DNA of 38,846 nucleotides from Planctomycetia bacterium (GTDB lineage: Bacteria; Planctomycetota; Planctomycetia; Pirellulales; JALHLM01), in assembly GCA_034440135.1 (NCBI GenBank), contig JAWXBP010000056.1:1-38846 (forward strand), written 5' to 3'. Each line of letters begins with the position of its first letter. Within the stretch, counting starts at the first letter, position 1. A program made the position numbers and the translations under genes. The notes under the pieces are model-generated. The model saw only the letters and a list, made by a program, of their open reading frames with translations. It was not told the DNA's origin and searched no databases. Below, in pieces: positions 22,713 through 29,926 of the stretch.

Positions 22713-23850
22713 TTCGCCGCCCAAGTTGTTGTTCGTCCTCTCCCAAGACTACGGCGAGTTGTTCAACGCGTTGTATTTCATCGCCGGCGCGCCGTTTACC
22801 TCCGTGTTCGCGCTGCCGCCGCGATTGCATCAAGTCAATGAGCGCATGCTGCCAGTGCCGGCTCACGCGTATCGCACGGCCAGCGAGTTGGCCGAGATCG
22901 TTGATCGAGAACGGCCTGACATCTTGATGCTGTTCTCCGGGTATCTGTTTGTCGTCAACAAGTTGTTGACGCAGGAAGCGCTCGCGGGCCTGCTGGCTGA
23001 GTGGCGCGGCCGCGGGATTCGCACAGTCACCAGCGACCCTTCGCTGGGACTGATCGCTCGCGGCGGCGCGTTGTTTCAGACGCATTTTGCCGCCGCGCCG
23101 ATGTTGGCGGACCATTTTCGTTGGTTGTCGGAGGCGTTCGCCGACGCCTTCCACGTTTACTTGGCGCCGGACGGCATCAACTCGAACCGACGACATGGAT
23201 CGTATTTCAATCCGAGCGAAGTCTACAGCGCGACCAAACTAGGACGCCGCGCCGCGAGGCTATCCACTTGGAGCGCGATCGACAGCGACCGGCGGCGCTG
23301 GCTATTCATCCTTTCGCCCGAGGACGACGCCATTCAAGCGGCGGCGATCGGCCGCACGGCCTTCGCGATCGACCTGGCCGCACGATTGCGCGACACGGAA
23401 CAAGCCGGGCGGCAGCCGGTGTTGATTGCCCCGGCGGCGTGCTTGCAAGCGGTGCAGGCGACCGGCATCGCGCCGGCGAATCTCATTGCGTTATCGGGGT
23501 GTGGCTATCTGCGGTTCATGCTCCTGCTGTACGATGCCGAGCACGTGTTCTATTGGAATCTGTTTTCCGCCTCGATGCTGGGCCGCGTGATCCATCAGCG
23601 GACCGTCTTCACCTTCGCCCCAGGGCATTTGGCGCACGCGCTGCGCGAGATCCGCGTTTTGGGAGCGCGTCACTTTTTCCTCGGCGAAGAACCGACGATG
23701 CTGAATCTCGACGAGCCGCTCGACGTAGATCGTCTTGTTGCGCTGGCTTCGACGCAACACGCGCGTTTGTTGGAACCGGTCAGTCGGTATCTCGCGCAAT
23801 CCCCGACGCCGGCGCAATTAATCGATTCATTCCTATCGGAGACACTCTAA
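22705..23850 (+). CDS. Unrecognised 381-aa protein, possible GT-B fold
   Basis: I do not recognise this protein. It begins KLLFVLSQDYGELFNALYF, with RPDILMLFSGYL at ~72-83, like the N-terminal Rossmann half of GT-B glycosyltransferases. A second half begins WLFILSPEDD (~202-211). It then has LIALSGCGYLRFMLLLYDAE (~262-281) followed by SASMLGRVIHQRTVFTFAPG (~289-308), which resembles the donor-site strand-helix pattern of GT-B enzymes. No catalytic residue can be named. The start is ATG 22705, overlapping the aminotransferase stop by 8 bp (ATGGATAG). The next gene begins 1 bp after its stop. I infer a second glycosyltransferase or an epimerase-like enzyme; confidence in function is low, but it is clearly a gene. 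Confidence 0.6.
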   Translation: MDSSPPKLLFVLSQDYGELFNALYFIAGAPFTSVFALPPRLHQVNERMLPVPAHAYRTASELAEIVDRERPDILMLFSGYLFVVNKLLTQEALAGLLAEWRGRGIRTVTSDPSLGLIARGGALFQTHFAAAPMLADHFRWLSEAFADAFHVYLAPDGINSNRRHGSYFNPSEVYSATKLGRRAARLSTWSAIDSDRRRWLFILSPEDDAIQAAAIGRTAFAIDLAARLRDTEQAGRQPVLIAPAACLQAVQATGIAPANLIALSGCGYLRFMLLLYDAEHVFYWNLFSASMLGRVIHQRTVFTFAPGHLAHALREIRVLGARHFFLGEEPTMLNLDEPLDVDRLVALASTQHARLLEPVSRYLAQSPTPAQLIDSFLSETL

Positions 23851-23851
23851 G

Positions 23852-24706
23852 ATGGCCGGCGCTGCGCTTCGCTCGGTACTGGTGACTGGCGCCTCGACCG
23901 GCATCGGCGCGGCGACCGTTCGCGCGTTGACGGACCAAGGCTTCGAAGTCTTTGCCGGATTCCGTACTCCCGAACATGTAAATGCGCTTTGCGAACATTG
24001 CCCTTCGCGGATTTTTACGCTACCGCTGGATGTCACCGACGAATCGTCGATTCATGCGGCGGTGCAATGCGTCCAGGTGAGAGCCGCTGGCCGTGGCCTA
24101 TACGGACTGGTGAACAACGCCGGCGTCGCGCTTGGAGGGCCGTTGGAGTGCACGCCGATATCCGTGCTGCGCCGGCAACTGGATGTGAACGTGCTCGGTC
24201 CAGCGGCAGTAACGCAGGCCTGTTTGCCGCTGTTGCGGCAGGCGACCGGACGAATCGTCAACATCAGTTCGATTTCCGGACGTGTCGCGTTGCCGTTCGT
24301 GGGACCGTACGCCGCTTCGAAATTCGCCCTGCGCGCGATGTCTGATTCCCTCCGCGCGGAACTGCGGCCGTGGGGCATCGAGGTTGTGATGATTGAACCA
24401 GGCCAAATCGCCACGCCGATCTGGGAGAAAGGCATCGCCGAATGCGAACGCGTGCAGGCCGAGTGGCCGGCCGACGCGCATGAATACTACGACGCCACCA
24501 TGGCGGCGCTCTTGAACCATGTGCGTCGCGGCGGAGGCCTGCCACCGGAGCGCGTGGCCAATGAAATCGTGAAGGCCATGACCTCGAAGCGACCTCGAAC
24601 ATGTTACGTCGTCGGGCGTGATTCGCGCTGGCTTCGTTGGATCGACCGGTTGCCGACGCGCTGGCGCGACGCTTTGATCACCAGGAGCCTGCCGCGTGGC
24701 CGCTAA
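23852..24706 (+). CDS. Short-chain dehydrogenase/reductase (first)
   Basis: A 284-residue classical SDR. It has the NAD(P)-binding TGASTGIG (12-19), NNAGVAL (~88-94), the catalytic Ser in NISSISG (139-140), and Tyr153/Lys157 in YAASK. PGQIATPI (~183-190) follows, as in many 17-beta-hydroxysteroid/retinol-type SDRs. The C-terminus is long and basic (RSLPRGR), with a possible membrane-facing helix (WLRWIDRLPTRW). The likely reaction is NAD(P)-dependent oxidation or reduction of a hydroxyl or keto group. The ATG at 23852 has GGAG upstream. The gene overlaps the second SDR by 11 bp. Confidence 0.88.
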   Translation: MAGAALRSVLVTGASTGIGAATVRALTDQGFEVFAGFRTPEHVNALCEHCPSRIFTLPLDVTDESSIHAAVQCVQVRAAGRGLYGLVNNAGVALGGPLECTPISVLRRQLDVNVLGPAAVTQACLPLLRQATGRIVNISSISGRVALPFVGPYAASKFALRAMSDSLRAELRPWGIEVVMIEPGQIATPIWEKGIAECERVQAEWPADAHEYYDATMAALLNHVRRGGGLPPERVANEIVKAMTSKRPRTCYVVGRDSRWLRWIDRLPTRWRDALITRSLPRGR

Positions 24707-25508
24707 CGACGGGAGTTATCGCGATCGCGTGGCCATCATCACGGGCGGTGGCGCAGGCATCGGCGCGGCGCTGAGCGAGGAACTCGCGCGGCGCGGCGCG
24801 CGCGTTGTATTGGCGGATCGCGACGCGGCGGCCGTCGAGGCCATCGCGGAGCGGATCCGCTCGACGCAGGGTGTCGCCACTGCAGCCGTCGTCGATGTCA
24901 CCGATGCCGCGGCGGTTGAAGCGTTGGTGCGAACCACGATCGCCGAATACGGCCGCATCGACATCCTGTTCAACAACGCCGGCATCGGCTGCTTCGGCGA
25001 CGTCCGTGAGTTTTCCATCGAGCAATGGCGGACGATCGTTGACGTCAACTTCTGGGGCTGCGTGCATGGCAGCCTGGCGGCCTATCGCTGGATGGCCGAG
25101 CACGGCGGCGGACAGATTGTGAACACCGCGTCGCTCGCCGGATTGGTCCCCGTGCCCGGCACGGTTCCTTATGCGGCGGTCAAGCACGCCGTGGTCGGCT
25201 TTTCGCTCTCCTTGCGAGCTGAAGCAGCCGACCAGCGTGTGCGCGTCAGCGTCGTCTGTCCCGGCCCGGTGCGCAGTAACTTTCACGACTCGATGATCCT
25301 TCCCGCAGCCAAGCCCGCGCCGCGCCAAGCGCCGAGCGACGCCGAAGACACGTTGGCCGCCGCTTGCGAGATCTTGCTTGGAGCGGAGCAGAATCAGCCG
25401 GTGATCGTGTTCCCCGCGAGGGCCCGTCGAACTTGGTGGAAATGGCGCTGGTTCCCTAGTCTACTGAGTTCGGCCCATCGCAACATTGTCGACTCGCTGC
25501 GCCGTTAG
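24696..25508 (+). CDS. Short-chain dehydrogenase/reductase (second)
   Basis: A 270-residue classical SDR with TGGGAGIG (16-23), NNAGIG (93-98), Ser146 in NTASLAG, and Tyr159/Lys163 in PYAAVK. The end is rich in Trp, Arg and Leu (RRTWWKWRWFPSLL), which could associate with the membrane. The GTG start at 24696 has AGGAG 9 bp upstream and overlaps the first SDR's stop. Two SDRs in a row suggest sequential steps, or oxidation followed by reduction, on one substrate. The last gene of the tight operon; 104 bp follow before the next start. Confidence 0.88.
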   Translation: MAANDGSYRDRVAIITGGGAGIGAALSEELARRGARVVLADRDAAAVEAIAERIRSTQGVATAAVVDVTDAAAVEALVRTTIAEYGRIDILFNNAGIGCFGDVREFSIEQWRTIVDVNFWGCVHGSLAAYRWMAEHGGGQIVNTASLAGLVPVPGTVPYAAVKHAVVGFSLSLRAEAADQRVRVSVVCPGPVRSNFHDSMILPAAKPAPRQAPSDAEDTLAAACEILLGAEQNQPVIVFPARARRTWWKWRWFPSLLSSAHRNIVDSLRR

Positions 25509-25612
25509 CCATGCCGCCGATCTTCGCGCTCTTGTCCCCCGGACACTCGGCGTGCGACAATTCCATTGAAAGAATATCTTCAGTTCGACTCACCGTATTG
25601 GGAGCGCGTCAC

Positions 25613-26119
25613 ATGCGAAACGCATTTGTTCTTACGGCGTCCATGACACTAGCTTGCCTGAGCGCGGTTTCCGCGGCGCCGGCGGCCGAAGTGCCGGCCA
25701 CGCCGAATCAGGTGGAGTTGGAGGCCAAGTTCGCCAAGACGATGTCGCATGCCGTGATGCGGGGCGGGTTCACGCTCGGTGAAATCAAGCCCGACCAAGC
25801 TCTCAAGGAGGACAAATACACGCTGGGTGAAGTCAAGAAACTTGACAGCGGCAAGTGGTTGTTTTCGACGCGCATTCAGTATGGCGATCACGACGTCACG
25901 GTGCCGTTGATCCTGGACGTAGTTTGGGCGGGGGACACGCCGGTCATTACGCTGACCAAATTCACGGTTCCTGGCTTGGGCATGTTCACGGCCCGCGTGC
26001 TCGTCTATGGAGACCAATACGCGGGCACCTGGGATGGCGGCGATCACGGCGGGCATTTGTTCGGCGTGATCGAGCGGCCGGAAAAGAAGGCCGCAGACGC
26101 GCCGGCGGAAACCAAGTGA
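25613..26119 (+). CDS. Secreted protein of unknown function
   Basis: A 168-residue protein with a signal peptide (1-24, ending SAAPAAE). The mature part (~35-160) is beta-rich and has no motif I can name. Recognisable features are ELEAKFAKTMSHAVMRGGF, a central TRIQYGDHDVTVPLILDVVW, and the closing YAGTWDGGDHGGHLFGVIE. The last of these resembles a lipocalin-like barrel strand with a metal-friendly His. The ATG at 25613 has GGGAG upstream. The GNAT gene begins 2 bp after its stop, so they are likely co-transcribed. Confidence 0.7.
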   Translation: MRNAFVLTASMTLACLSAVSAAPAAEVPATPNQVELEAKFAKTMSHAVMRGGFTLGEIKPDQALKEDKYTLGEVKKLDSGKWLFSTRIQYGDHDVTVPLILDVVWAGDTPVITLTKFTVPGLGMFTARVLVYGDQYAGTWDGGDHGGHLFGVIERPEKKAADAPAETK

Positions 26120-26121
26120 CG

Positions 26122-26673
26122 ATGACGCGTCCCTCGATTCTGATTGCGGAAACACCGCGGCTCGTCCTGCGCCATTTCGATCCGTCCGATACAGCCGATT
26201 TGCGTCCCATCCTGGCCGCCGCGGAGGTGATGCGGTTCAGCGTCAGTGGTCCGCTCGACGCCACGGCGGTGGGCACGTGGTTTACGCGGATCGCCGATTC
26301 TTACGCCCTGTACGGATTCGGGCATTGGGCCGTGGTACGGCGAAATGACGAGCGATTGTTGGGCTTTTGCGGGCTGTCGATGCAAACGCTCGACGACGGG
26401 AAGCAAGTCGAGATCGGCTATCGCCTGGCCCACGATGTGTGGGGACACGGCTACGGCACCGAGGCGGCCACGGCCGTGCGCGACTATGCCTTCCGGGAAG
26501 TGGGGCTCGAGCGGCTGATTGCGATCATCGACCCTGCGAATGTCGCCTCGCTGCGCATCGCGGCGAAGTTGGGCATGAGCCACGATCGCGATACAATGTA
26601 TTTCGGACGCCAGGTGCATGTCTTCGCTTGCCGCCGCGACGGCGAGGTTGGAACGAAAGGAACGGAACGTTGA
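26122..26673 (+). CDS. GNAT acetyltransferase, RimJ/RimL-like
   Basis: A 183-residue acetyltransferase. It starts with TPRLVLRHFDPSDTADLRPI (~9-28), which is typical of the RimJ/RimL group. Acetyl-CoA binding is shown by YRLAHDVWGHGYGTEAA (~95-111), then AIIDPANVASLRIAAKLG (~134-151). RimJ/RimL enzymes acetylate the N-termini of ribosomal proteins, but many relatives modify other small molecules. The ATG at 26122 is preferred; a GTG at 26116 overlaps the previous stop. Its stop overlaps the TTG start of the next gene by 4 bp. Confidence 0.85.
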   Translation: MTRPSILIAETPRLVLRHFDPSDTADLRPILAAAEVMRFSVSGPLDATAVGTWFTRIADSYALYGFGHWAVVRRNDERLLGFCGLSMQTLDDGKQVEIGYRLAHDVWGHGYGTEAATAVRDYAFREVGLERLIAIIDPANVASLRIAAKLGMSHDRDTMYFGRQVHVFACRRDGEVGTKGTER

Positions 26674-27656
26674 GTAGGGCATTCCTCATTGCGGCGCTTG
26701 CGCTGTGCTCCATGAGTGCGAAGGCAGCGGAACTGTCCAACGTCCGCGAGTTCCGCGAAATGTGCGACGCCTCGGCGATGATTCCTGTCGGCGATAACTA
26801 CTTCCTGGCCGCCAACGACGAGGACAATACACTGCGGCTGTTCGAGCGCGACGGTGCGGGATCGGCAGTGGCGACGTTCAAGTTGGACAAGACGCTGGGC
26901 GTCGGGAAGCCCAGCCCGGAGGTTGATCTGGAAGGCGCAGCCCAGATCGGCGATTTGATCTACTGGATCGGCTCCCACGGTAACAACAAGGACGGCGAAC
27001 CGCGGCCCAATCGGCATCGTTTCTTTGCGACGCGTTTGAGCGGCATCGGCGCGAACCTCAAAGTCGACCTGGTCGGCAAGCCGCAGACCGGGCTCTTAGC
27101 CGCGCTGGCGAGCGATACTCGGCTGGCCGATTGCCGCTGGAGTGAGCTCACGCAACTCGCTCCGGAGCAACACGGCGCCGTGAACATCGAAGGGCTGGCT
27201 GCTACGCCGCAAGGCACGCTATGGATTGCGTTTCGGAATCCCGTTCCGGCTGGTCAGGCATTGCTCGTCGAAGTGAAGAATCCCGGCGAGGTCATCAACG
27301 ACCAGCCTTTCGCGCTTGGGCGGATCGCGCGTCTCGACTTGGGCGGCAGTGGAATCCGCAGCCTGGAGTTCTGGCCCGCCGAGAAGGCATTCCTCATCGT
27401 CTCGGGACCATTCAACGACGACGGCGCGTTCGAACTCTGGCGCTGGAGCGGCGAGCCAGCCGACAAGCCGACGCAACTAGCCAATGGCCGCATCGAAGGT
27501 TACACGCCCGAAGCCGTGGCGTTCTTCGGCGACCGCGGGCGCGACCTCTGGGTGCTCAGCGACGACGGCTCGCGCAACGTAAACGGCGAAGACTGCAAAG
27601 CAGCGCCCAAGAAACAACGCCACTTCCGCGCCGGCTGGATCAAGCTCCCGGAGTAA
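26670..27656 (+). CDS. DUF3616 secreted protein
   Basis: A 328-residue protein with a signal peptide (1-20, ending SAKAAE) and a DUF3616 domain. Typical features are MIPVGDNYFLAANDEDNTLR (~37-56), VDLEGAAQIGDLIYWIGSHG (~90-109), AVNIEGLAATPQGTLWIAFR (~170-189), and a final VLSDDGS (~298-304). The fold is probably a beta-propeller, as in the strictosidine synthase-like group. Substrate unknown. The TTG start at 26670 overlaps the GNAT stop (TTGA) and has AAGGAA upstream. It is separated from larB by a 40-bp convergent gap. Confidence 0.78.
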   Translation: MSRAFLIAALALCSMSAKAAELSNVREFREMCDASAMIPVGDNYFLAANDEDNTLRLFERDGAGSAVATFKLDKTLGVGKPSPEVDLEGAAQIGDLIYWIGSHGNNKDGEPRPNRHRFFATRLSGIGANLKVDLVGKPQTGLLAALASDTRLADCRWSELTQLAPEQHGAVNIEGLAATPQGTLWIAFRNPVPAGQALLVEVKNPGEVINDQPFALGRIARLDLGGSGIRSLEFWPAEKAFLIVSGPFNDDGAFELWRWSGEPADKPTQLANGRIEGYTPEAVAFFGDRGRDLWVLSDDGSRNVNGEDCKAAPKKQRHFRAGWIKLPE

Positions 27657-27696
27657 GGTCTTGCCGATTTGAAGCGCAGTGGCGCTGAGACGCGGT

Positions 27697-28458
27697 TCAA
27701 GCAGGGGATCGCGATTTTCTGGCGATCATGCCGGCCAGGTAGCCGGCTTTGAAGCCGGCGTCGATGTTGACGACTGCAACGTTCGCGGCGCAGCTATTGA
27801 GCATGCTGAGGAGCGCCGCCACACCGCCGAAATTGGCGCCGTAGCCGACGCTGGTCGGGACCGCGATTACGGGGCAATCGACGAAGCCCCCCACCACGCT
27901 AGGGAGCGCACCTTCCATGCCAGCCACGACGACGATGGCGTCGGCGTTGGCGAACTCCGGCAATCGGCGCGGCAAGCGGTGCGGACCGGCGACGCCGACG
28001 TCACTGATTTCCACGACTTCGACGCGCATCCATCGTGCCGTCTCACAGGCTTCGTCGGCCACCGGCAAGTCGCTGGTGCCGGCCGTGATCACAGCGACGC
28101 GCCCAAGCGTCGGCGTCGAGGAAGCTGCCATCCGGCGAAAGGTCCGCGCCCGGTGGTTCCACACGCCGTCTGGGAAGTGCGCGCCGAGCGCCTCGGCTTG
28201 CCCGGGATCCAATCGCGTAGCGAGGACGTCCTGCTCGCGTACGATCAGTTCGGCCACGATCCGCAACAAACTCTCGACCGGCTTGCCAGGGGCATAGATC
28301 ACCTCCGGATAGCCGCACCGCCGCTGGCGGTCGAGATCGACCGTGGCGTCCGCCAGGTCGGCGACTTGCTCGCGTGCAAATGCCGCGCGCAGAGCGTCGA
28401 GCGGCAAATCTCCATCCAAAAAACGTTTGGCAAGTTCCGTGGCGGCGTCGCGATTCAT
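27697..28458 (-). CDS. larB: Nickel pincer cofactor biosynthesis protein LarB
   Basis: A 253-residue protein of the LarB family. LarB carboxylates nicotinic acid adenine dinucleotide and hydrolyses it, the first step of the nickel-pincer nucleotide cofactor of lactate racemase-type enzymes. The N-terminal ~100 residues form a domain with CGYPEVIYAPGK (~48-59). The C-terminal half is PurE-like: VAVITAGTSDLPVADEA (~121-137), VVVAGMEGALPSVVGG (~175-190), AVPTSVGYG (~199-207) and VNIDAGFKAGY (~232-242). LarC, LarE and LarA are not in the window. The ATG at 28458 faces csrA across a 140-bp divergent region. Confidence 0.92.
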   Translation of the reverse strand: MNRDAATELAKRFLDGDLPLDALRAAFAREQVADLADATVDLDRQRRCGYPEVIYAPGKPVESLLRIVAELIVREQDVLATRLDPGQAEALGAHFPDGVWNHRARTFRRMAASSTPTLGRVAVITAGTSDLPVADEACETARWMRVEVVEISDVGVAGPHRLPRRLPEFANADAIVVVAGMEGALPSVVGGFVDCPVIAVPTSVGYGANFGGVAALLSMLNSCAANVAVVNIDAGFKAGYLAGMIARKSRSPA

Positions 28459-28525
28459 ACCCGTATTGTAACTAACGCGGCCGCCGTAGGCTGCCGTCCG
28501 CCGGCCTCTGTGCCCGCGCCGCTCC

Positions 28526-28554
28526 TTGCGAGGGTCGCTGGCGACCGGTATGCT
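28526..28554 (+). promoter_or_regulatory. Candidate csrA promoter
   Basis: TTGCGA (28526-28531) and TATGCT (28549-28554) are spaced by 17 nt, each with four of six matches to the sigma-70 consensus. The start would be near 28560, leaving a leader of about 38 nt before csrA. The leader contains GGCGGG and CCCTCGCC that could pair. Confidence 0.38.
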
Positions 28555-28598
28555 GGCGGGTGTTTTGCTAGCGCCCTCGCCATCAAGGAGGAGTCGCG

Positions 28599-28796
28599 AT
28601 GTTGGTGCTCTCGCGTCGTTTAGATGAACGGATTCAGATCGGCGCCGATGTAACGGTGACCGTTGTGCGGATCGCCGATGGCGTCGTGCGCTTGGGCATC
28701 GAAGCGCCGGGCCACGTGACCATCGTGCGCAGCGAAGTGCAGGTGCGCCAAGAAGAAGGGCCGAGCGAGCGGCGGGGGCCGGAAGTCTGCCACTAA
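28599..28796 (+). CDS. csrA: Carbon storage regulator CsrA
   Basis: A 65-residue RNA-binding protein that controls translation and mRNA stability by binding GGA motifs near start codons. The start MLVLSRRLDERIQIG and the second half VVRLGIEAPGHVTIVRSEV (~29-47) are diagnostic. The ends of the dimer's RNA sites, around Leu4/Arg6 and Arg44, are conserved. The tail after residue ~50 is charged (QEEGPSERRGPEVCH). Its ribosome site AAGGAGGAG contains overlapping GGA cores, so autoregulation is plausible. FliW, the usual partner near flagellar genes, is not seen. Its stop overlaps the convergent FtsQ-like gene by 4 bp. Confidence 0.95.
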   Translation: MLVLSRRLDERIQIGADVTVTVVRIADGVVRLGIEAPGHVTIVRSEVQVRQEEGPSERRGPEVCH

Positions 28797-29746
28797 TGGC
28801 TGGCGCGGTCCATGCGCTGTAAGGTCAGATCCTCGACACGACGTGTCGGCGTCATGCTGGGGTCGTTGTCCCGACGAACCGGCGCGGTGCGCTGCCGCTG
28901 GAAATCGCGGATTTCTCCCAGCTTCCAGGCCAACGCGGCGGCATCGGCATTTTCCACTTCCGGGGCGAATCCCCAGCAGATAACCCGATCCTGTTCGGTG
29001 ATCAGGTCGAACGCATAGTCCGTGCCACGAGGGGAACGCGTCGGCAACGCCTTGGGCGCGATGGCTTTTAGCTCCAGCGCCGACCAGTCGTCCTTCAGTA
29101 CATCGGCGATCTCCGCGCCGCCAATCACACGCTGGTCGTTCCAGACGGCGCCGGCCAATCCCGTGGGAGCTTCGACGCCCGTCAGCCGTGGGAGTTTCGC
29201 GAGCGCGTCCGGGCGTACGTCGTCGATGGGGAGCAAAACGGCTTGCGCGTCGACAAGGTAGCTCGCATTGGGCAAATCCACGCGGCAGACGGGCCGGCGG
29301 TATTTGACTTCGGCGTCGATCCGCGCCGGAAAGGATTTGCGGATCGACGTGACCTCTTCGACCCAGGGATGCAGCGCAAAGGCGCGGGCCAGATCGATCG
29401 TCAGGCGATCGTTCAGCAACGACAAATTGCCTTCCAGACTCGCATCGCGGACCACGTCGCGGCGAATATCGGCGCGCTCGTTGAGCCAACTCGGCGATCG
29501 CGGAAGGTGCAGCTCCGCGATCGGCACCTGGTATTCCGCCTGCGCGAATACGTCCTCCCGGACATTGCGCCAAATCGCCGCGCACAGGCCAATGCAGCCT
29601 CCGACAAAGCACCCCATCAGCAGCCAGCGCCGCGCCGTGCGCTCACTCAGCAAACGCGCAGGGACCATCGCCCTTCGGAAAAGCCTGCCCAACAGTCGCG
29701 GTTGATCCGCGACAGGGGCCAATTCCTGCTTTTTGGGAGTCGTCAT
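28793..29746 (-). CDS. ftsQ: FtsQ/DivIB-like cell division protein
   Basis: A 317-residue protein with a cytoplasmic tail (~40 residues, basic), one membrane helix (~42-59, LLMGCFVGGCIGLCAAIW) and a periplasmic region. The segment LARAFALHPWVEEVTSIRKS, followed by FPARIDAEV..RRPVCRVD and a YLVDAQAVLLP (~163-173), follows the POTRA/FtsQ-type beta domain of FtsQ. FtsQ links early and late division proteins. Its place just downstream of murB supports the call, since murB and ftsQ are neighbours in many division clusters; ddl and murC are absent. An alternative ATG at 29818 would add 24 residues. The tail after residue ~290 is poorly conserved. Confidence 0.7.
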   Translation of the reverse strand: MTTPKKQELAPVADQPRLLGRLFRRAMVPARLLSERTARRWLLMGCFVGGCIGLCAAIWRNVREDVFAQAEYQVPIAELHLPRSPSWLNERADIRRDVVRDASLEGNLSLLNDRLTIDLARAFALHPWVEEVTSIRKSFPARIDAEVKYRRPVCRVDLPNASYLVDAQAVLLPIDDVRPDALAKLPRLTGVEAPTGLAGAVWNDQRVIGGAEIADVLKDDWSALELKAIAPKALPTRSPRGTDYAFDLITEQDRVICWGFAPEVENADAAALAWKLGEIRDFQRQRTAPVRRDNDPSMTPTRRVEDLTLQRMDRASH

Positions 29747-29926
29747 GAAGGACGTCGCAGTGCGGTGAATCTTCGCGAACAACCCGGGCTCAAAGCGCGT
29801 GGCCGCGCATCGCATCACTTATCGTCCACCCGAGCGAGGCGTCCGCAATCTGCGCGGTGAATCGCCGGCAATCGCTGCAGTCCGCCGGATTTGCGAAACC
29901 GGCGGGATCGCCAAGAACGTCGCGAT

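Noticed and set aside
24696-25508. Reading the two SDR genes plus the aminotransferase as bacterial sphingolipid synthesis
   Set aside because: The aminotransferase is class III, not the alpha-oxoamine synthase type needed for serine palmitoyltransferase.
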